Positions 1 through 7,094 of a DNA stretch of 64,000 nt are shown here, one piece after another. Origin of the DNA: Lewinellaceae bacterium (lineage in GTDB: Bacteria > Bacteroidota > Bacteroidia > Chitinophagales > Saprospiraceae). The notes below the pieces were generated by a model that saw nothing but the letters and a program-made list of their open reading frames with translations, had not been told where the DNA came from and did no database searches. The position numbers and the translations under genes are program-made. How positions within the stretch are numbered: the stretch's first letter is position 1; the number at the start of each line of letters is the position of its first letter. The stretch is taken from positions 620,001 to 684,000 of the forward strand of contig JACJYH010000002.1 of the NCBI GenBank assembly GCA_020636195.1. Direction: 5' to 3'.

Positions 1-7
1 CGTATTT

Positions 8-15
8 TACATTTG
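8..15 (+). promoter_or_regulatory. Bacteroidota -7 promoter box (TACATTTG)
   Basis: TACATTTG matches the Bacteroidota sigma-factor -7 consensus TAnnTTTG exactly and ends five bases before the ATG at 21, so the transcript would be leaderless. The -33 element would lie outside the window. It supports 21 as a real start rather than the tail of a longer gene. Confidence 0.45.
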
Positions 16-20
16 TGGCC

Positions 21-194
21 ATGGATACATCTACCATGAAACCGATCCCAATTCCTAAAGTGAATCCGATCACTTCAGAAGAAAAAACACGATATGATTC
101 CGCATCGCGGAGGAGGGAATTGCGGTTGATCTTAGCGGGTCGCATGAAGCCAACGGAGGCGAAAGAACTGCAAATGTTTTTTAAAGAAATGTAG
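21..194 (+). CDS. small hypothetical protein, 57 aa
   Basis: An open frame runs from ATG 21 to TAG 192-194 and encodes a 57-residue polar protein, rich in Lys, Arg and Glu, ending MFFKEM. I do not recognise a family. The frame is also open upstream to the window edge (YFTFVA), so this could be the 3' end of a longer gene. A TAnnTTTG box five bases before the ATG favours a short leaderless gene. The basic, helical-looking sequence with a run of three arginines could fit a small regulatory or structural protein, but nothing decides this. Confidence 0.4.
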   Translation: MDTSTMKPIPIPKVNPITSEEKTRYDSASRRRELRLILAGRMKPTEAKELQMFFKEM

Positions 195-420
195 GATAAT
201 GGGCTAATATGTCAGAAAGAGCACAAAAGTAAATTTATATTTTTCTTCAAATAAAAGGACGAGCGGCATAAACATTAAGTTGAATGGACACCACAACCCT
301 TTATCTCTGAAGTTAACTTGGCCAAATGGGAGGATTTTATTCGATCGTAAAACAAAGATATTTTAAATTTGCCTAAGTAATTTTGCACTACATGAAAAAC
401 GTTCAGCGTATAAGTGGGCA

Positions 421-573
421 GTGCAAAAATAAATTTGTCCGATTGAAAAAGATATCCCATTTTTGTATGGTCGAAAAAAATCATGATGGCTTTAGAGACT
501 TTTTCAATAATTAGTTTGAATTTTCATAGAAACCCGAAAGTTGCTAGAATTTTTGTTTGTATGGTAATAAGTT
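421..573 (+). repeat. cassette-type repeat, copy 1 (right half)
   Basis: From about 421 this stretch matches the right half of the three longer repeats at 1598, 4571 and 5619, including the conserved blocks AAATAAATTTG, GGCTTTAGAGACTTTTTC and CCCGAAAGTTGC. It ends in the same AAGTT followed by A. The left half (about 240-420) is diverged or replaced. The last bases plus the following unique ones, GTTACCCACC (571-580), are the exact reverse complement of GGTGGGTAAC at 1591-1600, which closes the block holding the nuclease gene. The ~400 bp between 195 and 600 hold no convincing gene. Confidence 0.75.
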
Positions 574-600
574 ACCCACCATTAAAAAAATAGGCTGACA

Positions 601-1599
601 ATGATAAATATAGTTGAAGAAGAAGCGACTATTTTGAAATTCTATAAGAGATTTCAAAATCATTTAAGTACCTACTTAAATAGAAGTGTTGATTGTTGGG
701 TTGGTTATCCAAGTGGGAGTTTTGAAGATACAGTTAAATATTCGATTGATCTAAATATTTGGTTATCAACCAAAGGGCATGACACTAAATATTGGAATGG
801 CTTTGGTGTTGGACAACCAATTGAAAACCATAACAATTCTTTAAACGGTGAAATAAACTTCCCAATAAGTGGAATTTATAGACGAGTTGCGGGTGCATTT
901 GGAATTGAAGATAAAGGAACAATCCTAGTGCTTCACCGTGGAAAAATTGGTGGTGGTACAAAAGGAATAGGAAAGTATTTTTTCACGGATAATTTTCGTG
1001 GTGATTTTGTGGACGCTATTGATGGAGATAGAGAGTCAAGATTTTGTGTTGTAGGCGAACTTGAGTCTAAACACTTTCCTGAACAAGTTGCAAACTTCAT
1101 AAAGGAAATACATAGAGTCAAGCAGTTAATAAAGTATCCTGAAAAGTATAATTTTAATTTTCTAAATGACTACAGTTTTGTAAACGAACATTCGGGGGTT
1201 ACGTACCCAGAAAACCAAGGTGGAAAAACAATTGAAAGAACCCATGGAATAATAGTAAACGCCTTGGCAGAAGAACTTAAAGCTTTAGGCTACAAAGTTG
1301 CTAATGATAGAAATAGGGACTTATTCACATATAGTAAAAGTAGAGTTGAAAATCTTTTTGAGATAAAAACTAACTGCGGAACTCAAAGCTTATATACTGC
1401 ATTGGGCCAATTGCTTATCTACAGCATTCCAGTTCCTAATGACATTAATTTATTCATGGTTATACCAACAGAATTAAAAAGGGAAGTTTCTTTAAGATTG
1501 TCTGAGCTAGGAATTCAAATTATTTACTTCAATTGGGAAGATGATACTCCAGTATTTAAAGAATTGAATAAACACATGAAAATAAAAAACGGTGGGTAA
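601..1599 (+). CDS. PD-(D/E)XK superfamily nuclease-like protein
   Basis: A 332-residue soluble protein. The C-terminal third (about residues 215-300) has a restriction-endonuclease-like core: a helix ending ALGYKV, an acidic residue in NRDLF, then strand and catalytic motif FEIKT (an E-x-K pair), then helix ALGQLLIY, the usual Q-containing helix of these nucleases. The N-terminal ~200 residues are unrecognised and may bind DNA or sense a partner. No methyltransferase is adjacent, so it is not an obvious restriction-modification pair; a stand-alone defence or DNA-processing role is inference. It is the only gene of its block: the stop codon TAA lies inside the block's right terminus GGTGGGTAAC, so coding sequence runs to the junction. 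The ATG at 601 is the first possible start after the repeat. Confidence 0.7.
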   Translation: MINIVEEEATILKFYKRFQNHLSTYLNRSVDCWVGYPSGSFEDTVKYSIDLNIWLSTKGHDTKYWNGFGVGQPIENHNNSLNGEINFPISGIYRRVAGAFGIEDKGTILVLHRGKIGGGTKGIGKYFFTDNFRGDFVDAIDGDRESRFCVVGELESKHFPEQVANFIKEIHRVKQLIKYPEKYNFNFLNDYSFVNEHSGVTYPENQGGKTIERTHGIIVNALAEELKALGYKVANDRNRDLFTYSKSRVENLFEIKTNCGTQSLYTALGQLLIYSIPVPNDINLFMVIPTELKREVSLRLSELGIQIIYFNWEDDTPVFKELNKHMKIKNGG

Positions 1600-1910
1600 C
1601 ATTTAAGGCCGTAAGTTGTGTTGAAAACCGACTTTCAGACTGTGTTGAACGAAGCGGTACTTGTAGTGGAAATGAAATTTCATTACAAGTCCCCTGAAAG
1701 TACGGCGATTATTACTCATGTCACAGACTAGATGAAGAAAGGTGTGATTTCGCGCTTATGAAAAATAAATTTGCACCTTTGAAGAAGATCTCCTATTTTT
1801 GTGTAGTCGAAAAAAATTCAAGATGGCTTTAGAGACTTTTTCAATAATGATGCTGATAATTCAGAAAAACCCGAAAGTTGCTAGATTTTTTGTTCGTATT
1901 GTAACAAGTT
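1598..1910 (+). repeat. cassette-type repeat, copy 2 (AAC...GTT)
   Basis: A 313-bp copy of the island repeat, beginning AACATTTAAGG and ending AACAAGTT. An internal hairpin near the left end pairs GGC-GTAAGT with ACTTTCAGAC imperfectly; copies 3 and 4 pair better (GGCTG-AGT with ACT-CAGCC). The left edge abuts GGTGGGT, which pairs with the start of the nuclease block at 571-580. The right edge GTTATAGGGC (1908-1917) pairs 9/10 with GCACTATAAC at 2570-2579. No gene lies in 1600-1935. Confidence 0.85.
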
Positions 1911-1935
1911 ATAGGGCATTTTAAAAGACGACACA

Positions 1936-2562
1936 TTGACAAGAATAGCGACCATATTCATAGGCCTGACTCTTTTAACTTCTTGCGACTGTGATCAGCG
2001 AGTTTCAGGGACTGTTATTGACAAAGAAACTGGTAAACCCTTACAAGGTGTGACAGTTTATAACAAGATTAAGAAATGGAGTAAAACGACTTCGGACACA
2101 ACAGGACATTTTGAATTATCAAATATTTCAGGTGGTTTTCGTTGCCCTCCTATGACTGTTATCGCTGACTTAAAAAACTATGACAAAGTAGAAATTAAAA
2201 TTCCAGCGGGTGGACAGGAAATTATTAAAATGCAAAAACTGGCACTTGAATCTAAAACGACAATTCAATTAATGCAAGGACTTTGGTTTCATGACCAAGA
2301 CAGTTTAGCTTTATTGACGATAAATAAGAATCAGTGGACATTTAATTATAGGGGTGAGCAAACTAACACTGACGACAATTATGTTATTTCAATTAAAGAC
2401 AAATTACCTGAATTCGTAAAAGAAACAGAAAAGGCTGAATTTATTATCCTGACTAATAAAACTGACACATTAAAATATGAAATTCTAGGACTGACAGACA
2501 GCACTTTCAGTATGATGTATTTTCCAAGTGGAAAAATTCACCTTTATAAACGAAAGAAATGA
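1936..2562 (+). CDS. small lipoprotein with carboxypeptidase-regulatory-like domain
   Basis: A 208-residue predicted lipoprotein: hydrophobic signal IFIGLTLLTSC with the lipobox cysteine at about residue 17, followed by a CarboxypepD_reg/CNA-B-like beta-sandwich (VSGTVIDKETGKPLQGVTV, then DTTGHFELSNI). The C-terminal half is a lipocalin-like or unassigned beta region. The only usable start is TTG at 1936; the frame closes at TAG 1912, and the signal peptide begins immediately. It is the single gene of the second block, between repeat copy 2 and the hairpin site at 2570-2692. Outer-membrane anchoring is inferred from the lipobox; the function is unknown. Confidence 0.7.
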   Translation: MTRIATIFIGLTLLTSCDCDQRVSGTVIDKETGKPLQGVTVYNKIKKWSKTTSDTTGHFELSNISGGFRCPPMTVIADLKNYDKVEIKIPAGGQEIIKMQKLALESKTTIQLMQGLWFHDQDSLALLTINKNQWTFNYRGEQTNTDDNYVISIKDKLPEFVKETEKAEFIILTNKTDTLKYEILGLTDSTFSMMYFPSGKIHLYKRKK

Positions 2563-2569
2563 GAAAAAA

Positions 2570-2692
2570 GCACTATAACAGCACATTTGCAATAGGCGGG
2601 GTTTCGTGCTCCGCAGATACTTTTGTGGTAGCAGAAAGTTCAGTTGTCCGAATGAACATTTATGCTGAAAAGCCCGCCCATCGCAAATCTGC
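2570..2692. repeat. second-type cassette junction: long imperfect hairpin
   Basis: GCACATTTGC-AATA-GGCGGG (2581-2600) pairs with CCCGCC-CATC-GCAAATCTGC (2673-2692). This is two stem blocks separated by unpaired bases, with a ~70-nt variable loop. Immediately left lies GCACTATAAC (2570-2579), a 9/10 inverted match to the block start at 1908-1917. The layout (AAC edge, two-box stem with bulges, large loop) resembles an integron attC. The right edge reads CCAACCGATATG and lacks the expected GTT. The 2563-2711 gap holds no gene. Confidence 0.6.
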
Positions 2693-2711
2693 CAACCGAT
2701 ATGATACATAA

Positions 2712-3725
2712 ATGAAAAATTTAAAACTGAAATTTTCAATACTAATATTAGCATTTTCCGTGCAACTCTCAGCTCAGAACATGTGCAGCGAAGCATATGA
2801 GAAAGTGCTTGATTTACAATTGGAGTCACATTTGATCATTAATGATGGAAGTTTGTCACTTTCTAGAAGGATAAGACAATCAAAGAAATTGGCGAAAGAA
2901 TCATTGAAACTTGCATATAAAACAATAGAAGAAAATGATTGCGAAAAGTATTCAATTATTGTTGACAGAATAATTGAATTAGAACTGCAATTAGGAAATC
3001 CTAAAAAAGCGGAATCAATAGCGCTGAAAAGATTGAACAAACGAACACCAAAATGGGACTCCGAAAAAGGAAGGGCATACGCTTCTGATCTCGCAATATT
3101 GGCAACAATCTGTAGTTATAAAAGATCAAATTCATTTTATAAAATTGTTAGGAAATATAAAGGCGCTTACGGCGTATGTGGAACAACTACTTACGAACAA
3201 GACGTTTCAGCCTTATTATGGAAAGCAGAAATGTTATTCAAAAATTATGGAGAAGTCTTTTGTCTAAAATTTTTACAGTCATCAACAATTATCATTAATG
3301 AGGATAATGAAAAAGCTATTTTAATTTGGGATAAAGTGTATGACTTAATTGTCAAATCAATAGGCATAAATACTCCTTACAGTGAAATAAAAAGAGAGTA
3401 TGAATCAGCTGAAGTTCAATTCAAAGAATTACAAGATTTGGAAAGATCAGTGTGGGAATTTGAATTCCTAAAAAGCCAATATTTCTTTGAATTTGAAGGT
3501 ATAAGAATATTCTTCAAGACAACTTCATGTCCGAATGATCAAAATAAGTACAAACGATGTCAACCGAATAATTTAGAGACATTAAAAAATGAATCGAAAC
3601 TTTACAAAAAGATTAAAGAATACGTATCATTACAAGCTGCGACTACGATCATGCCTCCTATCGTCGGCACGACGGGTGCAGCAAAACAGTTCCATGACAT
3701 AATAAACCAAAATCAAGTAGTATGA
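2712..3725 (+). CDS. secreted protein of unknown function
   Basis: A 337-residue protein with a clear N-terminal signal peptide (KFSILILAFSVQLSAQ). The mature part is helical and charged, with cysteines at intervals, and resembles tetratricopeptide-like helical repeats (KAESIALKRLNKRTP, helices of ~15 residues); I cannot assign a family. The C-terminus carries no T9SS sorting domain. The stop overlaps the next gene by 4 bp (ATGA), so the two are translationally coupled and probably act together in the periplasm or at the surface. Both lie in one block of the repeat-bounded island. Confidence 0.6.
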   Translation: MKNLKLKFSILILAFSVQLSAQNMCSEAYEKVLDLQLESHLIINDGSLSLSRRIRQSKKLAKESLKLAYKTIEENDCEKYSIIVDRIIELELQLGNPKKAESIALKRLNKRTPKWDSEKGRAYASDLAILATICSYKRSNSFYKIVRKYKGAYGVCGTTTYEQDVSALLWKAEMLFKNYGEVFCLKFLQSSTIIINEDNEKAILIWDKVYDLIVKSIGINTPYSEIKREYESAEVQFKELQDLERSVWEFEFLKSQYFFEFEGIRIFFKTTSCPNDQNKYKRCQPNNLETLKNESKLYKKIKEYVSLQAATTIMPPIVGTTGAAKQFHDIINQNQVV

Positions 3726-4570
3726 ATAAAATGATTTTAACGTTGATATTTATCACATTATCAAGTTTAATATATGGGCAATGTGAAATTGACGCTGGGA
3801 TAAATAGGAATATTTGTCCAATTGAAAATATAAATGGGGCAATGCTTTTCGGAGAAATTATGAGTGGAGATATTGTCAATGTAAGATGGGAGTCAGAATT
3901 CTATGAACCAATACTTGATAAAACTTATTATGCTTCAACAATGCTATCAGATACAACAATTTTACAGCCAACTGTTGATCAGCATTTCGAGAGAACTGTC
4001 AAATACTATTTAATTGGCACTACTACAGCAAATGAAACTTGTATAGATTCAGTTGAATTAAATTTCAGCGACTGGCAATTTCTAACAATTGATAAAGTTA
4101 CTGGAAAATCTCCAACAGATACAGTTGAACTTTGGATTGCAGCCGAAAGTAATTGGCCCCATGAAAGATATGCATGGAGTCCAAATTATATGATTTCTGA
4201 TACAACAATTAGAAACCCAAAAGTTTGGAATGACACGACTGTATTTTACAATTTAGAAATCACGGATTCAATAGGCTGTTCAGTTACAGATGACATGTTC
4301 GAAGTGTATGTCATTTCCAGCTCCACAAATTCTATTGATCTGCGGAATCTTAAAGTATTTCCTAATCCTACTTCAAATATTCTAAACATTGAATTGGACT
4401 CACAAATAAATTATATCAAAATGTTTGACCTAAGTGGAAGATTAGTCAAAGAAATGAATCGAATTAATATTGATATATCAGAACTAAGAAATGGTATCTA
4501 TATCCTTCAAGTTAAGACTAAGGATGGGAAGGTCTTTAATACAAAAGTATATAAACAGAATACGCCATAG
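3722..4570 (+). CDS. secreted protein with T9SS type A sorting domain
   Basis: A 282-residue protein with a signal peptide (ILTLIFITLSSLIYGQ) and a C-terminal T9SS type A sorting domain (about residues 208-282: VFPNPTSNILNIE, IKMFDLSGRLV, LRNGIYILQV). Between them are beta-rich sequences containing the phrases YAWSP and NPKVWNDTTVFYNLEI, as in PKD-like or Ig-like adhesion domains. It should be exported by Sec, then moved across the outer membrane by T9SS. It overlaps the upstream secreted gene by 4 bp. Its TAG stop lies in the right terminus GCCATAGAAC, directly against repeat copy 3. Confidence 0.75.
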   Translation: MNKMILTLIFITLSSLIYGQCEIDAGINRNICPIENINGAMLFGEIMSGDIVNVRWESEFYEPILDKTYYASTMLSDTTILQPTVDQHFERTVKYYLIGTTTANETCIDSVELNFSDWQFLTIDKVTGKSPTDTVELWIAAESNWPHERYAWSPNYMISDTTIRNPKVWNDTTVFYNLEITDSIGCSVTDDMFEVYVISSSTNSIDLRNLKVFPNPTSNILNIELDSQINYIKMFDLSGRLVKEMNRINIDISELRNGIYILQVKTKDGKVFNTKVYKQNTP

Positions 4571-4881
4571 AACATTTAAGGCTGTAAGTTGTGTTGAAAA
4601 CCGACTTTCAGCCTTTGTTGAACGAAGCGGTGCTGTAGAAACCATGAGATTTTATTACAAGTCTCCCGAAACTACGGCGATTATTACTCATGTCACAGAC
4701 TAGATGAAGAAAGGTGTGATTTCGCACTTATGAAAAATAAATTTGTCCTATTGAAGAAGATCTCCTATTTTTGGGTGGGCGAGAAAAATCATGATGGCTT
4801 TAGAGACTTTTTCAATAATGATGTTGATTTTTCAGAAAAACCCGAAAGTTGCCAGAATTTTTGTTCGTATAGTAACAAGTT
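4571..4881 (+). repeat. cassette-type repeat, copy 3 (AAC...GTT)
   Basis: A 311-bp copy beginning AACATTTAAGG immediately after the TAG of the upstream gene and ending AACAAGTT. Its right edge plus unique bases, GTTACATCAG (4879-4888), is a 9/10 inverted match to CTGATGCAAC at 5612-5621. The left flank GCCATAG has no clear inverted partner at the 2692-2712 junction. A short frame starting MKNKF (4730) crosses the repeat but is not conserved in the other copies. Confidence 0.85.
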
Positions 4882-4903
4882 ACATCAGATTATCATAAAA
4901 TTA

Positions 4904-4936
4904 TTTGTTCCATATAAAGAAACTATTTTATCTTTG
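4904..4936 (+). promoter_or_regulatory. promoter of the higBA cassette
   Basis: A TTTG at 4904-4907, a 21-base spacer and TATCTTTG at 4929-4936 fit the Bacteroidota -33/-7 pattern. The box ends three bases before the ATG at 4940, giving a leaderless or near-leaderless mRNA. The toxin-antitoxin pair therefore carries its own promoter inside its block and does not depend on upstream transcription. Confidence 0.65.
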
Positions 4937-4939
4937 TGA

Positions 4940-5296
4940 ATGCAAAAGTTTTCAAAACCCATAAATGTTAAATTGCTTGACGAAGCAACTAGTTATTTCG
5001 ATCATATTAATGATAAAATTAAAGCTAAATTCTTCAAATCCTTCGAAAAAGTGGAATCTGGTCATAAAGGTGATTGGTTCAAACATATAGAAGATGAAAT
5101 CTGGGAATTTAGAGAACGTGATTCTTCCAAATTTTATAGAATTTTTGCATTTTGGGATCCAACTCTAGACAAGCAAACCTTAATTGTAGGAACACATGGT
5201 TTAGATAAGAAATCTAATAAAACTCCAAGGCATGAAATTGAAAAAGCCAAACGAAGCATGAACAAATATTTTGAACAAAAAAAAGATAAAATATGA
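4940..5296 (+). CDS. higB: HigB-like (phage Gp49-type) toxin
   Basis: A 118-residue RelE/HigB-fold protein of the Gp49-like family. The motifs seen are LLDEATSYFDHIN near the N-terminus, the central IWEFRERDSSKFYRIFAFWD strand pair with conserved Arg and Phe, then LIVGTHGLDKKSNKTP and a lysine-rich C-terminal helix. Family members are ribosome-dependent mRNA interferases; the basic residues of the central strands are the likely active surface. It overlaps the antitoxin gene by 4 bp, toxin first, the usual HigBA order. It lies inside one repeat-bounded block, as many integron cassettes carry toxin-antitoxin pairs. Confidence 0.85.
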   Translation: MQKFSKPINVKLLDEATSYFDHINDKIKAKFFKSFEKVESGHKGDWFKHIEDEIWEFRERDSSKFYRIFAFWDPTLDKQTLIVGTHGLDKKSNKTPRHEIEKAKRSMNKYFEQKKDKI

Positions 5297-5601
5297 AACT
5301 CACAAGTGTAGAAGAATTAAAAGAAAAACATTTGGGTAAAATCGGAACACCTAAGCGAGATAAGTACGAACAAGAGCTTAAAATTGAGTTCCTCGCTGAA
5401 GAAATAAAAGCATTGAGAATTTCAAATAATTTAACCCAAGATCAATTGGGTGAATTAGTTGGTGTGCAAAGAGCTCAAATCTCAAAGCTAGAAAATGGTA
5501 AATCAAATATAACTATTGGAACATTATTAAAAGTGATGAATGCTCTAAAAGCAAAAGTTAGTTTTAATGTTGAAAAATTAGGAGAAGTTCAAACGGTGTA
5601 A
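5293..5601 (+). CDS. higA: HigA-like antitoxin, XRE-family HTH
   Basis: A 102-residue protein with a Cro/C1-type helix-turn-helix at about residues 36-92 (LRISNNLTQDQLGELVGVQRAQISKLENGKSNI, split by the turn at GELVG). The N-terminal ~30 residues (SVEELKEKHLGKIGTPKRDKYE) match the toxin-neutralising arm found in antitoxins of Gp49-type toxins. It binds the toxin and probably represses the promoter at 4904-4936. It is translationally coupled to the toxin through ATGA at 5293. Confidence 0.88.
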   Translation: MKLTSVEELKEKHLGKIGTPKRDKYEQELKIEFLAEEIKALRISNNLTQDQLGELVGVQRAQISKLENGKSNITIGTLLKVMNALKAKVSFNVEKLGEVQTV

Positions 5602-5618
5602 AATTATAAACCTGATGC

Positions 5619-5929
5619 AACATTTAAGGCTGGAAGTTGTGTTGAAAACCGACTTTCAGCCTATTTTGAAAGAAGCGATGCTGGAGAAACCAGGAAATTT
5701 CATTACAAGTCTTCAGAAACTACGGCGATTATTACTCATGTCACAGACTAGATGAAGAGATGTGTGATTTCGCACTCATGAAAAATAAATTTGCACGATT
5801 GAAAAAGATATCCTATTTTTGTATAGTCGAGAAAAATCATGATGACTTTAGAGACTTTTTCAATAATTAGTTTGAATTTTCAGAAAAACCCGAAAGTTGC
5901 AAGAATTTTTGTTTGTATAGTAATAAGTT
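5619..5929 (+). repeat. cassette-type repeat, copy 4 (AAC...GTT)
   Basis: A 311-bp copy beginning AACATTTAAGG and ending AATAAGTT, closest by eye to copies 2 and 3. The left flank CTGATGCAAC (5612-5621) is the 9/10 inverted partner of GTTACATCAG at 4879-4888, so the higBA block is closed on both sides. The right edge GTTATGCACA (5927-5936) has no convincing inverted partner downstream; the next candidate junction is the hairpin at 6954-7000. Confidence 0.85.
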
Positions 5930-5945
5930 ATGCACAGTTGAAGAA

Positions 5946-6491
5946 ATGAATCGAATTCAAGCAAAATATGAGAAAAGTAAGTATTCCAAAGAACCACATT
6001 TGACAATTAATGTGGACGGAAATTCTTTAGATAAAATTTTACACGAATTATATCCTGACAAAAACATAATCGGACTTGTGCCGACTATACTTGATTGCTT
6101 AGAAGACCCTAAAGAAAGAAAACTCGTTTGGGAAAGATTTGAAAGTGAACAAAAGCAAGTTGTACCCATTTTGATGTGTCCAGATGATATTTATTTGTGG
6201 TGTACAGTAATTAATGTAGAAATAGAGAAAACTGTAAGTACTGTAGAACCCTCTAATCCATCAAACTTACCATATACCTATCTTTTCCCCAATCCAAGTT
6301 CTAGTAATTTGGAGCTACTAAATCATGATCTTGTAGAAAAAATTCTTATATATAGCATTACTGGAGAACTGATGAAGTTTATAGATCATCCATCAAGAAA
6401 CGTTGATGTTGGAAACCTTAAAGGTATATATTTAGTAACTTTTATTCTCAAAAACGGAACTAAATCGAAACAAAAATTATTAATTCATTAA
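5946..6491 (+). CDS. unknown domain joined to a T9SS-type C-terminal domain, no signal peptide
   Basis: From ATG 5946 the protein has 181 residues; an upstream TTG at 5913 would start inside the repeat and is less likely. The first ~100 residues (charged, DKILHELYPDKNIIGLVPTILDCLEDPKERKLVWERF) look cytoplasmic, in the style of SMI1/immunity-type or cassette-encoded small proteins, and are not recognised. The last ~70 residues are a T9SS type A-like sorting domain (YLFPNPSSSNLELL, KILIYSITGELM, LKGIYLVTFILKNG). There is no signal peptide, so the tail could not work in T9SS export as the gene stands. It may be a fusion formed at a cassette junction. The lipoprotein gene at 6509 follows by 17 bp. 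Confidence 0.55.
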   Translation: MNRIQAKYEKSKYSKEPHLTINVDGNSLDKILHELYPDKNIIGLVPTILDCLEDPKERKLVWERFESEQKQVVPILMCPDDIYLWCTVINVEIEKTVSTVEPSNPSNLPYTYLFPNPSSSNLELLNHDLVEKILIYSITGELMKFIDHPSRNVDVGNLKGIYLVTFILKNGTKSKQKLLIH

Positions 6492-6508
6492 ATTAAAATA
6501 AATAAAAG

Positions 6509-6925
6509 ATGAAATTGTATACTCTTCCTTTGCTTGCCTTATTATTTACTGCCTGCAGCGAAAAAGAATCATTAGTTAGCTCAAGCACTCACATTGCAAA
6601 TCTAGATTGTAATAGTTTATATAATGGGTTTTTGACAGAAGATAAATCTATCATCAAACCTATCATTGATTCTATATGCCAGCACTATCAACCAGTTATT
6701 ACTAGTACTGACAATTTAGGTCATCAAAAAAATACTGATGCCATAGTCAAAGAACTGAATGAAAAATGTGCAGGTTTAAAAATTGAATTAATGTGTTATG
6801 CATGTTTAGAAAGTTTGCCAGTGCAATCATCATTTATTGTAACAATTGATTCAAATAATGTACAAATTGAAAGACATTTTAGCCTGTTTGTTCCTGAAGG
6901 AAAAGTGATGTACATGAATAATTAA
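6509..6925 (+). CDS. small lipoprotein of unknown function
   Basis: A 138-residue predicted lipoprotein: MKLYTLPLLALLFTAC with the lipobox cysteine at residue 16. The mature part contains four cysteines (NLDCNSLY, SICQHY, EKCAGL, MCYACLE) that could form two disulfides, and ends in a beta-rich segment (SFIVTIDSNNVQIERHFSLFVPEG). No family is recognised. It lies 17 bp after the previous gene and is followed by the 6954-7000 hairpin, so it may share a transcript with 5946-6491 and be the last gene of the island. Confidence 0.6.
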   Translation: MKLYTLPLLALLFTACSEKESLVSSSTHIANLDCNSLYNGFLTEDKSIIKPIIDSICQHYQPVITSTDNLGHQKNTDAIVKELNEKCAGLKIELMCYACLESLPVQSSFIVTIDSNNVQIERHFSLFVPEGKVMYMNN

Positions 6926-6953
6926 ATAAATAAATCAACCTGATGAGAACACA

Positions 6954-7000
6954 GGCTTTGATGTACATGCCGCCCTATCGAGACGGCACGTCACAAAGCC
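6954..7000. other. imperfect hairpin after the island (possible junction or terminator)
   Basis: GGCTTTG (6954-6960) pairs with CAAAGCC (6994-7000), and TGCCG (6968-6972) with CGGCA (6984-6988), with unpaired bases between the boxes. The left flank reads GAGAACACA, so an AAC edge is present, but no GTT follows the right arm. There is no T-tract, so it is a poor intrinsic terminator. It may be a degenerate cassette-end site. Confidence 0.4.
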
Positions 7001-7094
7001 AAAACTTTATCACCAATTTAAAATGAAGTGATCTAAAATTTAAATGATATGACAAAAGAGACGAGTAATTTAATAATTTTGGTTAAAACATTTT

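Larger units (their letters stand above)
571..6950. mobile_element. integron-like cassette array without integrase in the window
   Basis: Four copies of one repeat plus one hairpin junction bound four or five short gene blocks. Every full repeat starts AAC and ends GTT. The unique bases inside block ends are inverted partners in three blocks: 571-580/1591-1600 (10/10), 1908-1917/2570-2579 (9/10) and 4879-4888/5612-5621 (9/10). This is expected if each block once circulated with its ends forming one recombination site, as integron cassettes do. All genes are on the plus strand, as in integrons. Against a classical integron: repeats are ~311 bp rather than about 60-140 bp, and no integrase gene is seen here. 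Confidence 0.6.

Noticed and set aside
275..484. 69-residue minus-strand frame
   Set aside because: It lies across repeat copy 1, has no signal or recognisable motif, and the antisense frame is not kept in the other repeat copies.
2485..2829. 114-residue minus-strand frame
   Set aside because: It is opposite the end of the lipoprotein gene, the hairpin site and the start of a signal-peptide protein; its sequence shows no domain.
4730..4939. Short frame starting MKNKF inside the repeat
   Set aside because: Copies 2 and 4 break the same frame at different points (early stop in copy 2, stop after FFNN in copy 4), and copy 1 lacks the start, so the conserved DNA is not explained by coding.
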